Source: CAZUQP01 sp964622455 (lineage in GTDB: Bacteria > Pseudomonadota > Gammaproteobacteria > DSM-16500). From it: a DNA stretch of 64,000 bases. The notes under the pieces were generated by a model. The model was not told where the DNA came from and ran no database searches. It worked only from the letters and a program-made list of their open reading frames with translations. The stretch is taken from NCBI GenBank assembly GCA_964622455.1, contig CAZUQP010000001.1, forward strand, positions 1 to 64,000, given 5' to 3'. Positions 55,002 through 64,000 of this stretch are shown piece by piece. The position numbers were made by a program, and so were the translations under genes. Each line of letters opens with the position of its first letter. The first letter of the stretch is position 1.

Positions 55002-56084
55002 ATGCTTGTTTGGCTAAGCGAATTATTAGCGCGGCACCTACATTTTTTTCATGTGGTGCAGTATCTTACCTTGCGTGCCATTTTAAGCACATTAACTGCA
55101 TTGGCCTCCGCATTATTGATTGGTCCCAAAATGATTTATTGGTTGCGTCAATATCATGTCGGGCAAGTTGTACGTAATGACGGCCCGCAAAGCCATTTAT
55201 CAAAGGCAGGCACACCGACGATGGGCGGTACCTTAGTCTTGGTTGCCATTGTCTTTAGCACTTTACTCTGGAGTGATTTATCAAACCGCTATGTGTGGTT
55301 AGTGTTATTAACTACCCTTGGTTTTGGTGCAATTGGATGGTGGGACGATTATTTAAAATTAGTATTAAAACATAGCCGCGGCCTATCAGCCCGGCGAAAG
55401 TTTTTTTTCCAATCTTTATTGGGATTGGCCGCTGCTTGTTATTTATATTTTACAGCAACAACACCGGTTGAAACGGAATTGGTGTTTCCGTTTTTTAAAT
55501 ATATATTACTCCCTTTGGGTCCATTTTTTATTTTATTAGCTTATTTAGTGATTGTGGGATCCAGCAATGCCGTCAATTTAACCGATGGTTTAGATGGGCT
55601 GGCTATTTTACCTGCGGTATTGGTCGCAGCAGCATTAGGTGTTTTTGCCTATGCCAGCGGTAATTTTAATTTTGCCAAATATTTAGCGATTCCTTACGTG
55701 CCGGGAGCAGGTGAAATTATTATCTTTTGTGGCGCATTGGTTGGCGCTGGACTTGGGTTTTTATGGTTTAACACGTATCCTGCACAAGTTTTTATGGGCG
55801 ATGTGGGTGCGTTATCTCTGGGTGCTGCTTTAGGTATTATTGCAGTGATTGTTCGCCAGGAATTGGTTTTATTGTTGATGGGTGGGATTTTTGTGCTCGA
55901 AACTGTTTCCGTCATTTTACAAGTGGCTTCATTTAAGTTAACCGGTAAACGCATTTTTCGTATGGCGCCCATTCATCATCATTTTGAATTAAAAGGATGG
56001 CCGGAACCACGAGTGATTGTACGATTTTGGATTATTACTTTTATCTTGGTGTTGTGCGGATTGGCAACGTTAAAATTACGGTAA
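55002..56084 (+). CDS. mraY: Phospho-MurNAc-pentapeptide translocase MraY
   Basis: An integral membrane enzyme making lipid I. The chosen ATG has AGGAG at about ten bases; a TTG nine bases upstream is in frame. The protein has ten membrane helices; [32 protein letters not shown] and the [19 protein letters not shown] segment are diagnostic. Confidence 0.97.
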   Translation: MLVWLSELLARHLHFFHVVQYLTLRAILSTLTALASALLIGPKMIYWLRQYHVGQVVRNDGPQSHLSKAGTPTMGGTLVLVAIVFSTLLWSDLSNRYVWLVLLTTLGFGAIGWWDDYLKLVLKHSRGLSARRKFFFQSLLGLAAACYLYFTATTPVETELVFPFFKYILLPLGPFFILLAYLVIVGSSNAVNLTDGLDGLAILPAVLVAAALGVFAYASGNFNFAKYLAIPYVPGAGEIIIFCGALVGAGLGFLWFNTYPAQVFMGDVGALSLGAALGIIAVIVRQELVLLLMGGIFVLETVSVILQVASFKLTGKRIFRMAPIHHHFELKGWPEPRVIVRFWIITFILVLCGLATLKLR

Positions 56085-56088
56085 AATT

Positions 56089-57420
56089 ATGGTGCATGAT
56101 TTACATGTGGTGGTGGGTTTAGGAAGTTCCGGTTATTCGGCTGCGCGTTATTTAATTCAGCAGGGTGTGTCTGTTGCTGTGACCGATAGTCGTAAAACTC
56201 CGCCTCACTTAAACGAATTTATCAAAGAATTTCCCAATATTCCTGTTTCAGTGGGTGAATGGGATGATGCGTTATTAGCAAAGGCGCAAAAAATTGTTTT
56301 AAGTCCCGGCATTTCTTTGCAACAACCGACTATTGTAAAACAAATCAGTCGAGGTGTGCCAATTGTCGGTGATATTGAATTATTTGCTGAACAGGTGAAA
56401 GTACCCGTCATAGCGATTACGGGCACCAATGCTAAAAGTACGGTCACCACATTGGTCGGTGAAATGGCGAAAGCTGCGGGTAAATCAACAGAAGTAGGTG
56501 GAAATTTAGGTGTTCCAGCGCTTGATTTATTGACTTCAAACGATACCGAACTATATGTGCTTGAGTTGTCGAGTTTTCAGTTAGAAACGACTTATTCTTT
56601 GGCGCCGAAAGTGGCGACTATTTTAAATGTGACGCCTGATCACATGGACCGTTATCAAAGTTTTAAAGATTATTGTGATGCTAAACATCGCATTTATGAA
56701 AAATGTGAAATTGCAGTATGTAATCGCGATGATGCTTATACAGAATGTTATGTGCCTGTTAAGCGTAAATTATATTTTACTTTGAAAGAGCCATGTGACA
56801 ATGAATTTGGTTTATTGAAAAAACGGAATGAAATATTTTTAGCTTATGAAAGTGAAGCGCTAATGGCAGTGCGTGATTTACCAATTTTAGGCAGGCATTA
56901 TCAAGCCAATGCGTTGGCATCTCTTGCAATGGGTTATGCCTATGGATTGCCGATGAAATCCATGTTGGAGACTTTAAAACAATTTAAAGGATTGCCGCAT
57001 CGCTGTGAATTAGTGCGTGAACGGAATGGTGTTTATTGGTATAACGATTCAAAGGGTACCAATGTGGGTGCAACGCTTGCAGCGATTGAGGGACTTGGGC
57101 CTGAGATGAAAGGGAAACTCATTTTAATTGCGGGTGGTGTTAGTAAAAATGCAGATTTTGCACCACTTGTTCCAGCCATTCAAAAATACGTGAAAACAGT
57201 AATTTTGATTGGGGAAGCAGCCATTCTTTTAGCAAAAGTGATAGGGGACCAAGCAGACATTCGATTGGCTAAGAGTATGGAAGAAGCGATTGCGTTAGCA
57301 GATGAGTCCGCTAAAACATTTGACAGTGTATTATTATCTCCAGCCTGCGCGAGTTTTGATATGTTTAATAATTTTGAACATAGGGGAGATGTGTTTGCTA
57401 AATGGGTCAGAGCCTTGTAA
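56089..57420 (+). CDS. murD: UDP-MurNAc-L-Ala:D-Glu ligase MurD
   Basis: Adds D-glutamate to UDP-MurNAc-L-Ala in the cytoplasm. A 443-residue ligase with VVGLGSSGYSAARYL near the start, the ATP loop GTNAKSTV (Ala replaces the usual Gly of GTNGKST), NVTPDHMDRY and NDSKGTN. It is four bases behind mraY. Confidence 0.96.
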   Translation: MVHDLHVVVGLGSSGYSAARYLIQQGVSVAVTDSRKTPPHLNEFIKEFPNIPVSVGEWDDALLAKAQKIVLSPGISLQQPTIVKQISRGVPIVGDIELFAEQVKVPVIAITGTNAKSTVTTLVGEMAKAAGKSTEVGGNLGVPALDLLTSNDTELYVLELSSFQLETTYSLAPKVATILNVTPDHMDRYQSFKDYCDAKHRIYEKCEIAVCNRDDAYTECYVPVKRKLYFTLKEPCDNEFGLLKKRNEIFLAYESEALMAVRDLPILGRHYQANALASLAMGYAYGLPMKSMLETLKQFKGLPHRCELVRERNGVYWYNDSKGTNVGATLAAIEGLGPEMKGKLILIAGGVSKNADFAPLVPAIQKYVKTVILIGEAAILLAKVIGDQADIRLAKSMEEAIALADESAKTFDSVLLSPACASFDMFNNFEHRGDVFAKWVRAL

Positions 57421-57449
57421 AAAAGTAAAAAAATTACCATGAGAGTTTA

Positions 57450-58613
57450 ATGATGCAAACTTCTCCCATATCACGCCGCGCGATGACACCGCCAAAACCC
57501 TACGATCGTTGGTTGGTTTATATTGTTTTTAGTTTAGTTTTATTTGGTTTGCTCATGGTAGCATCGGCATCAATTGTGGTGTCCGATCAGCAATTGCATC
57601 AACCTTTTTATTATTTTTATCGTCAACTCATGTTTCTCATATTAGGCACTTTGCTGGGCATCATTGTTGTTCAATTTGAAACAAAATATTGGGAAAAGAT
57701 GAGCAGCATGATGATGGTGAGTGTTATTTTGTTATTGGCACTCGTTTTGTTACCCGGAATAGGGCACGCTGTCAACGGCAGTATGCGTTGGATTGGATGG
57801 GGCCCTTTTCGTATGCAAGTGTCTGAGTTAGTTAAATTTGCTGTAGTGGTTTATCTTTCAAGTTATTTAGTGCGCCGTAATAACGAAATTAAAACTAGTT
57901 TAACGGGTTTTATAAAACCCATCGGATTACTGGCTCTCATTAGTTTATTATTATTAAAAGAACCGGATTTTGGTGCCATGGTTGTCATTATGGCTACTGC
58001 ATTGGGCATGATGTTTTTGGCAGGCATGCGTGTCAGACATTTCATTTTGTTAATGGTTCTCGTGTTAGTGATATTTTCAGTGCTGGCTATTTCTGCGCCT
58101 TACCGGTTGGCACGTTTAACCAGTTTTTTAAATCCGTGGGCGAATGCGTTTAATGGCGGTTATCAATTAACACAATCACTGATTGCTTTTGGACGCGGCG
58201 GTTGGTTTGGAGTCGGTTTGGGTAAAAGTATTCAAAAATTATTTTATCTTCCAGAGGCACACACTGATTTTTTATTTGCAGTGATTGCAGAAGAATTAGG
58301 TTTAATCGGAATGTTAGTGATTATTACTTTATTTACTCTTCTCGTGCTCCGTATTTTACTGATCGGTAAAAAAGCACAATCATTAGGCCATCATTTTTCA
58401 GGGTTTATGGCATATGGATTTGGTCTGTGGATTGCTTTTCAATTTATTATTAGCATGGGAGTAAATTCAGGCATTTTACCCACTAAAGGATTAACTTTAC
58501 CGTTAGTCAGTTATGGCGGAAGCAGCATGCTCATTAATTGTGTCGTGATTGCTTTACTCATGCGAATTGATTATGAAAGCCGGATGATGTTATTGGGATT
58601 GCGTCATGACTAA
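57450..58613 (+). CDS. ftsW: Septal peptidoglycan glycosyltransferase FtsW
   Basis: A SEDS-family polymerase of 387 residues and about ten membrane helices that works with FtsI. LVFGLLMVASASIVV at the start, the GSMRWIGWGPFRMQVSELVKF segment and LPLVSYGGSSM near the end are diagnostic. Overlaps murG by eight bases. Confidence 0.96.
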   Translation: MMQTSPISRRAMTPPKPYDRWLVYIVFSLVLFGLLMVASASIVVSDQQLHQPFYYFYRQLMFLILGTLLGIIVVQFETKYWEKMSSMMMVSVILLLALVLLPGIGHAVNGSMRWIGWGPFRMQVSELVKFAVVVYLSSYLVRRNNEIKTSLTGFIKPIGLLALISLLLLKEPDFGAMVVIMATALGMMFLAGMRVRHFILLMVLVLVIFSVLAISAPYRLARLTSFLNPWANAFNGGYQLTQSLIAFGRGGWFGVGLGKSIQKLFYLPEAHTDFLFAVIAEELGLIGMLVIITLFTLLVLRILLIGKKAQSLGHHFSGFMAYGFGLWIAFQFIISMGVNSGILPTKGLTLPLVSYGGSSMLINCVVIALLMRIDYESRMMLLGLRHD

Positions 58614-59688
58614 GTTAAAGCGCGTACTCATTATGGCAGGCGGTACGGGAGGGCATGTTTTTCCCGGCCTTTCTGTGGCTAAAAAATTACGTGAAAAAAA
58701 TATTCACGTCGATTGGTTGGGAACTCGGAAAGGACTTGAAGCAACACTTGTGCCAGGTGCTCATATTCCTATTCACTTTATTTCAATCAGCGGTGTTCGC
58801 GGGAAAGGAATGAAAGATATTGCTTTAGCGCCTTTTCGTGTTGCAATTGCTATTGGCCAAGCATTTCGTATTATTCACAAACTAAAACCAGATATCGTAC
58901 TGGGGATGGGTGGTTTTGCCAGTGCACCAGGCGGGATTGCCAGTCGATTACTGGGGTATCCTTTAGTGATCCATGAACAAAATGCAATACCAGGCACAGC
59001 CAATCGTTATTTGGCTTATGTGGCAAAGAAAGTGCTTGAAGGATTTCCAGGCACTTTTTTAAAACGTGAAAAAGTCATGACGGTCGGAAACCCCGTGCGT
59101 GAAGAAATTGCGGCGCTGTCTTTTTCATTTCCAGACAAAAGGGCGCACTTTCGTTTGTTAATTCTTGGCGGAAGTTTAGGGGCTGCTGCAATTAATCAAT
59201 TAGTGCCACATGCTTTACAAAAAATCCCAATCGAGCTTCGACCCGAGGTTTACCATCAAACCGGCGAAAAACATTATGCCGATACGGTTAAAATCTATCA
59301 ATCTGTTGGAGTCACGGCCAATATCGTGCCCTTTATTAAAGAAATGGATCGAGCATATACCTGGGCAGATGTAGTATTATGTAGGGCAGGAGCTTTAACG
59401 ATTGCTGAGTTATGTGCGGCAGGACGGGGAGCAATTTTGGTTCCTTTTCCTGCCGCAATTGATGATCATCAAACAGCAAATGCGCATTTTATGGCGGCTC
59501 AAGAGGCAGCTTTATTGATTCAACAATCTGCATTAACTGCCGATAAATTAGCAGATGTTTTGCAGGAGCTTATTCAATCGCCTGAGCGTTATTATGCAAT
59601 GGGAAAAGCAGCATATGCATTGCGAAAAGTAGATGCAGCAGAAAGAATAATAAATATTTTTGAAGAAATAAAGCGTGAGAGGAAATAA
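58606..59688 (+). CDS. murG: UDP-GlcNAc transferase MurG
   Basis: Makes lipid II from lipid I at the inner membrane. A 360-residue GT-B enzyme with [15 protein letters not shown], the [12 protein letters not shown] motif and [11 protein letters not shown]. The C-terminal [35 protein letters not shown] motif binds the UDP-sugar. Confidence 0.97.
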   Translation: MTKLKRVLIMAGGTGGHVFPGLSVAKKLREKNIHVDWLGTRKGLEATLVPGAHIPIHFISISGVRGKGMKDIALAPFRVAIAIGQAFRIIHKLKPDIVLGMGGFASAPGGIASRLLGYPLVIHEQNAIPGTANRYLAYVAKKVLEGFPGTFLKREKVMTVGNPVREEIAALSFSFPDKRAHFRLLILGGSLGAAAINQLVPHALQKIPIELRPEVYHQTGEKHYADTVKIYQSVGVTANIVPFIKEMDRAYTWADVVLCRAGALTIAELCAAGRGAILVPFPAAIDDHQTANAHFMAAQEAALLIQQSALTADKLADVLQELIQSPERYYAMGKAAYALRKVDAAERIINIFEEIKRERK

Positions 59689-59690
59689 AA

Positions 59691-61136
59691 GTGATTTGGA
59701 CGTTTGAAATGGGCCGCATTAAACATATTCACTTTGTCGGTGTCGGCGGAGTGGGGATGGCGGGTATTGCCGAAGTATTGTTGAGCCAAGGTTACCATGT
59801 TTCAGGTTCTGATTTATCAGATAATGCGTTAACAAAACGTTTACGTTCTATTGGAGCGGCCATTTATCAAGGGCATGAAGCGGGCTATGTTGAACATGCG
59901 GATGTGATTGTGCGTTCATCGGCTGTGACTATGGATAATCCAGAATTAGTTGCGGCGCGTCACCAGCATATTCCCATTGTGCAGCGTGCTGAAATGTTAG
60001 GGGAGTTGATGCGGTTTCGTTATGGGATTGCAATTGCGGGCACTCATGGCAAAACCACAACAACCAGTTTAACGACCAGCATTTTAGCAGAAGAAGGGAT
60101 GGATCCAACATTTGTCATCGGTGGGCGGTTGAATAGTGCCGGAAGCAATGCGCGTTTGGGAACGGGCCGTTATTTAGTGGCTGAAGCTGATGAAAGTGAT
60201 GCGTCCTTTTTATATTTAAAGCCGATGATTTCTGTTGTTACTAATATTGATGCCGATCATATGGCAACTTATCACGATAATTTTAGTGAATTACGGCAGG
60301 CATTCATTGATTTTCTTCACCGGCTGCCTTTTTACGGATTGGCGGTCTTATGTATTGATGATCCTGTGGTTAAAAATATTTTATCAGAAGTCTCACGCCC
60401 GTTTGTCACTTACGGGTTTACAGAGGATGCGGATTTTCAAGCGTTATCTATTTCACAAATAGGTACTCAAACACGATTTAAAGTAAAGCGTCCAAACGGC
60501 ATGAGTATCCTCGCGATTAATTTGAATTTGCCGGGTAAACACAATGTGTTAAATGCATTAGCGGCCATTGCAGTTGCAAGCGAATTAAAAATTTCTGATC
60601 GTGCCATTCAATCTGCTTTAGAAAAATTCGCAGGCATCGGACGTCGTTTTCAAATTTATGGTGATTTTGCTTTGCCGGCGGGAGGCACTGTGACATTAGT
60701 GGATGATTACGGACATCATCCACGGGAAATTGCAGCGACATTGCAAGCGGCTCGTCATAGCTGGCCTAAGAAACGATTAGTGATGGTTTATCAGCCTCAT
60801 CGTTATACCCGCACGCGCGATTTATTTCAGGAATTTTGTGATGTTTTATCGCAACCGGATGTTTTGTTATTACTGGATATCTATTCAGCAGGTGAAGATC
60901 CTATTCTCGGTGCTGAAGGCGCTACACTTGCCAAAGCAATTGAAGAGCGCGGTATTATCACTCCCATTTTTGTGGGGCAGCATAAAGCGCTTGCTGAGAC
61001 ATTGCGAAATATTTTGCGGGAGGGTGATATTTTATTGATGCAAGGCGCTGGTAACATTGGCGGATTGGCATCTCATTTGGCGGCAACGCATTTGCGTGAA
61101 TCTGTTCCTGAAACTCGACTGAGTGAGATTGGATAG
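59691..61136 (+). CDS. murC: UDP-MurNAc:L-alanine ligase MurC
   Basis: First amino-acid ligase of the pathway, 481 residues, from a GTG start two bases after mur[28 protein letters not shown] and [12 protein letters not shown] are conserved. It ends at the usual point: there is no fused Ddl domain of the chlamydial kind, which matters because no separate ddl gene follows. Confidence 0.96.
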   Translation: MIWTFEMGRIKHIHFVGVGGVGMAGIAEVLLSQGYHVSGSDLSDNALTKRLRSIGAAIYQGHEAGYVEHADVIVRSSAVTMDNPELVAARHQHIPIVQRAEMLGELMRFRYGIAIAGTHGKTTTTSLTTSILAEEGMDPTFVIGGRLNSAGSNARLGTGRYLVAEADESDASFLYLKPMISVVTNIDADHMATYHDNFSELRQAFIDFLHRLPFYGLAVLCIDDPVVKNILSEVSRPFVTYGFTEDADFQALSISQIGTQTRFKVKRPNGMSILAINLNLPGKHNVLNALAAIAVASELKISDRAIQSALEKFAGIGRRFQIYGDFALPAGGTVTLVDDYGHHPREIAATLQAARHSWPKKRLVMVYQPHRYTRTRDLFQEFCDVLSQPDVLLLLDIYSAGEDPILGAEGATLAKAIEERGIITPIFVGQHKALAETLRNILREGDILLMQGAGNIGGLASHLAATHLRESVPETRLSEIG

Positions 61137-62048
61137 ATGCTAACTGATCTAAAAAATATTCGCGGTTCTTTATCTCTTAAAAAGCCTTTAGCTGAATACA
61201 CCTCATGGCGTGTGGGCGGTGCTGCGGATTATCTTTATGTTCCGGCAGATTTAGAGGATTTAGCATCTTTTCTCAGTCAATTGCCAAACCATATACCCTT
61301 ATTATGGTTAGGATTAGGCAGTAATGTATTAATTCGGGACGGCGGCATTGAAGGTGCAGTGATCGTGACGCAAGGCGCTTTAAATCAAATTGTACAAAGA
61401 GATACGAAATTAATTCGTGCAGAAGCGGGCGTATCTTGTGCGCAATTTGCAAGATATACTGCTCGTTTAGGATTAACAGGCGCTGAATTTATGGCGGGAA
61501 TTCCAGGCACGGTTGGCGGTGCATTGGCCATGAACGCAGGTTGCTATGGCGGTGAAACATGGCAGCGTGTGCATCAAGTTGAAACGATAGACCGCTTTGG
61601 AAAAATACATTTACGAAATGCTCACGAGTTTGAAGTGGCCTATCGTCATGTTAAACGTTTGCCTGATGAATGGTTTCTTTCCGGTCATTTTGCTTTAGCA
61701 TTGGGTGATAAAGCAAAAGCACTTCAAGATATTAAGTCATTATTAGAAAAACGTAATGCAGCCCAACCGACAGGATTACCCAATTGTGGATCAGTTTTTA
61801 GGAATCCCCCCGGAAAATACGCAGGACAACTCATTGAGTGCTCTGGTTTAAAAAATGCGGCCATTGGTGGTGCTTATGTTTCTCCGAAACACGCTAACTT
61901 TATTATTAACGGCGGATCAGCCTCTGCTGCAGATATCGAGGGATTGATTGCGCATGTTCGGGAAACTGTTTTAAAAGAACAAGGGATCGATTTAATGCCG
62001 GAAGTTTGTATTATGGGTAAGCCTATAGATTCTGATCCTCATTTCTAG
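61137..62048 (+). CDS. murB: UDP-N-acetylenolpyruvoylglucosamine reductase MurB
   Basis: FAD enzyme making UDP-MurNAc. At 303 residues it is of the short type II form rather than the E. coli form. WLGLGSNVLIRDGG binds FAD, and CGSVFRNPPG contains the catalytic serine. It begins one base after the murC stop and is followed by ftsQ after 36 bases; ddl, usual here, is absent. Confidence 0.96.
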   Translation: MLTDLKNIRGSLSLKKPLAEYTSWRVGGAADYLYVPADLEDLASFLSQLPNHIPLLWLGLGSNVLIRDGGIEGAVIVTQGALNQIVQRDTKLIRAEAGVSCAQFARYTARLGLTGAEFMAGIPGTVGGALAMNAGCYGGETWQRVHQVETIDRFGKIHLRNAHEFEVAYRHVKRLPDEWFLSGHFALALGDKAKALQDIKSLLEKRNAAQPTGLPNCGSVFRNPPGKYAGQLIECSGLKNAAIGGAYVSPKHANFIINGGSASAADIEGLIAHVRETVLKEQGIDLMPEVCIMGKPIDSDPHF

Positions 62049-62084
62049 GATAATAGGCAAAATTAGCTTGCGTAAGGCGGGAAC

Positions 62085-62822
62085 ATGGTTCTGAGCAGGA
62101 CAGGGAAACGCCAATCGGATATTCAATTTCCATGGAAGGGGGGAATTAAAACCTTTCTATTTCTTATATTCCTAGCAGCCACTTTTTTCTTTGTTAATAA
62201 AATAAAAGAGCATTATGATTTTTCTATCAAAGAAGTTAAAGTATACGGCGTAAAATATCTTGATCAACAAGAAATGCAGCATCTTTTAAGTCCTTTGGTG
62301 AAAAAAAGTTTTTTTGCCATTCAACTTGAACAAATCAAAGAACAACTTCTAGAAATGCCCTGGGTAGCGGATGCATCAGTGAGACGCGTTTGGCCTGATC
62401 AAGTTATTATTACAGTCGCTGAAAAAAATGCGATTGCGCGCTGGAACAATAATAATTTATTAAGTTCGACAGGCGAAATATTTAGTCCAAATATGAATAC
62501 TTATCCTGCAGATCTTCCGCAATTTGTAGGGCCTGACGGCGAACAAATTCATATGTTAGAATATTACGAAAAAATAAATACTTTATTAAAGCCTTTGCGT
62601 TTAAAAATGACACGGCTTGAGTTAACACCCGATTTATCTTGGAATATGATATTTGATGGCGGGATGAAAGTGAATTTAGGTTACAAAGATATCTTGACTC
62701 GCGTGCATCATTTTGTGAAAGTGTATCCCAAAATAGTCGGTGAACGGGGATCTATTGATGTAGAATATGTTGATCTTCGTTATTCAAACGGGTTAGCGGT
62801 TCGGTGGAAAACGGTTTTATAA
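62085..62822 (+). CDS. ftsQ: Cell division protein FtsQ
   Basis: A 245-residue bitopic protein with one membrane segment (about 23-42), a POTRA domain (FSIKEVKVYGVKYLDQQEMQHLLSPL) and the FtsQ domain with MPWVADASVRRVWPDQVIITVAEKNAIARW. It connects early and late divisome proteins through FtsB-FtsL. Confidence 0.95.
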   Translation: MVLSRTGKRQSDIQFPWKGGIKTFLFLIFLAATFFFVNKIKEHYDFSIKEVKVYGVKYLDQQEMQHLLSPLVKKSFFAIQLEQIKEQLLEMPWVADASVRRVWPDQVIITVAEKNAIARWNNNNLLSSTGEIFSPNMNTYPADLPQFVGPDGEQIHMLEYYEKINTLLKPLRLKMTRLELTPDLSWNMIFDGGMKVNLGYKDILTRVHHFVKVYPKIVGERGSIDVEYVDLRYSNGLAVRWKTVL

Positions 62823-62838
62823 ACTGGAAGACATAACT

Positions 62839-64000
62839 ATGGCAAAGAAGCCAAAAAAAGATTTTATGGTAGGTATTGATATCGGCACATCCAAAGTCGT
62901 TGCGATTGTGGGTGAAGTGACGAGTGATGGCAAACTAAATGTGGTTGGATTAGGTTCGCACCCCTCCCAAGGTTTAAAGCGCGGTGTGGTTGTGAATATT
63001 GAATCAACCGTTCAATCCATACAGCGGGCTGTTGAAGAAGCGGAGCTTATGGCAGGATGTCAAATTTATTCTGCTTTTACCGGTATTGCAGGCAGTCATA
63101 TTCGCAGTATTAATTCTCATGGCATTGTGGCCATTCGTGACCGTGAAGTCACTCATGCAGACGTTGACCGCGTCATTGATGCAGCCAAAGCAGTTGCTAT
63201 TCCTGCTGATCAAAAAATCCTCCATATTTTACCGCAAGAATTTATTATTGACAGCCAAGATTCTATTCGTGAACCCGTTGGCATGGCAGGCGTCCGTCTT
63301 GAGGCCAAGGTGCATATTGTGACGGGTGCTGTGAGTGCTGCACAAAACATCGTGAAATGTTTGAAACGCTGCGGTTTAGCAGCAAGCGACATTGTGCTTG
63401 AGCAATTTGCATCGAGCCAATCCATTTTATCTGACGATGAAAAAGAATTAGGGGTTTGTATGGTGGATATTGGCGGCGGTACAACGGATATCGCTATTTT
63501 TACCAATGGTTCAGTTCGATATACAGCCGTTATTCCAATCGCAGGTGATCAAGTCACGAATGACATTGCGATTGCATTACGTATTCCTGCAAGAAATGCA
63601 GAAGATATTAAATTAAAACACGCATCCGCATTACAAGATTTAGCGGATACCAATCATATGATTGATTTACCGAGCAGCAGTGACCGTCCGGGCCGACATA
63701 TTTCAAAGCGTGCTTTAGCGGAAGTCGTAGAAGCGCGTTATGAAGAATTGTTTAAGTTAGTTCTTGCCGAAATTCATCGCAGCGGTCTTTACGAATCAAT
63801 TGCCGCAGGCGTTGTTTTAACGGGCGGTGCTTCTAAGGTGGAAGGGGCGATTGAATTGGCGGAACGTGTTTTTAAAATGCCGGTGCGCATTGGTGCGCCA
63901 CAACAAGTCACGGGCCTTCCAGAAATTATTAATAATCCCATTTATGCAACAGGTGTAGGGCTTTTGTTATACGGGATGCAGCAACAACGCGATACGCAGC
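62839..64000 (+). CDS. ftsA: Cell division protein FtsA (cut by the window edge)
   Basis: An actin-like ATPase that anchors FtsZ to the membrane. 387 codons are present with no stop; E. coli FtsA has 420, so only the last 30 or so residues, including the amphipathic anchor helix, are outside. VGIDIGTSKVVAIVGEV is the phosphate-1 loop, CMVDIGGGTTDIAIF phosphate-2, VVLTGGASKVEGA the adenosine motif. Confidence 0.97.
   Translation, partial: MAKKPKKDFMVGIDIGTSKVVAIVGEVTSDGKLNVVGLGSHPSQGLKRGVVVNIESTVQSIQRAVEEAELMAGCQIYSAFTGIAGSHIRSINSHGIVAIRDREVTHADVDRVIDAAKAVAIPADQKILHILPQEFIIDSQDSIREPVGMAGVRLEAKVHIVTGAVSAAQNIVKCLKRCGLAASDIVLEQFASSQSILSDDEKELGVCMVDIGGGTTDIAIFTNGSVRYTAVIPIAGDQVTNDIAIALRIPARNAEDIKLKHASALQDLADTNHMIDLPSSSDRPGRHISKRALAEVVEARYEELFKLVLAEIHRSGLYESIAAGVVLTGGASKVEGAIELAERVFKMPVRIGAPQQVTGLPEIINNPIYATGVGLLLYGMQQQRDTQ

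Noticed and set aside
59691..61136. MurC-Ddl fusion of the chlamydial type as an explanation for the missing ddl
   Set aside because: MurC has the ordinary length and stops before murB; there is no ATP-grasp domain.

Overview
The window is a gene-dense, AT-leaning bacterial chromosome segment. Its conserved operons (dcw division/cell-wall cluster, grpE-dnaK-dnaJ, ftsH-glmM, rplM-rpsI-sspAB, bamE/fur, ssrA-smpB-ratA-rnfH, riboflavin operon) are those of a gammaproteobacterium. A small protein resembling IcmD/DotP of the Dot/Icm (type IVB) secretion system, two eukaryotic-type Ser/Thr kinases, a protein ending in a prenylation-type CaaX box and several unrecognised coiled-coil or repeat proteins point to the Legionellales/Coxiella neighbourhood, probably an intracellular or host-associated bacterium. 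That placement is inference from gene content; no 16S rRNA gene is present.

Layout. 1-5.4 kb: kinase-like gene, alpha/beta hydrolase, IcmD-like protein, queF, panD, a small secreted protein. 5.4-10.3 kb: a GNAT/PLP-enzyme pair facing a three-gene minus-strand operon (outer-membrane barrel, secreted six-repeat protein, GT-C-like membrane protein). 10.3-13.2 kb: a 148-bp element with 25-bp terminal inverted repeats, then an accessory operon (XRE regulator, membrane protein, M61-like metallopeptidase). 13.3-15.3 kb: EamA transporter and threonine aldolase. 15.4-18.0 kb: a small island in the 3' end of ssrA, bounded by a degenerate copy of the tmRNA end and carrying an AbiE-type toxin-antitoxin pair plus a membrane protein. 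18-19.7 kb: ssrA, smpB, ratA, rnfH. 19.7-21.3 kb: second kinase, sharing an N-terminal module with the first. 21.3-28.3 kb: bamE/fur, ribH-ribBA-ribE-ribD behind an FMN riboswitch, recN, nadK. 28.4-37.7 kb: hrcA, grpE, dnaK, dnaJ, greA, rlmE, ftsH, glmM, with sigma-32-like promoters before grpE and dnaK. 37.8-45.5 kb: HU-like protein, rplM-rpsI, tRNA-Gln, sspAB, lpoA-yraN-diaA-two BON lipoproteins, rsmI, rnpB. 45.5-47.4 kb: an unrecognised 608-residue protein. 47.5-64 kb: the dcw cluster from mraZ to ftsA (cut by the window edge).

The dcw cluster is the most informative part. Its order is mraZ-rsmH-ftsL-ftsI-[two orphan genes]-murE-mraY-murD-ftsW-murG-murC-murB-ftsQ-ftsA. Both murF (expected between murE and mraY) and ddl (expected between murB and ftsQ) are missing. 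These two genes encode consecutive steps, synthesis of D-Ala-D-Ala and its ligation to the UDP-tripeptide. One of the two orphan genes between ftsI and murE encodes the protein ending in the CaaX box. The other candidates for novelty are the ssrA-integrated toxin-antitoxin island and the family of kinases with a shared N-terminal module.
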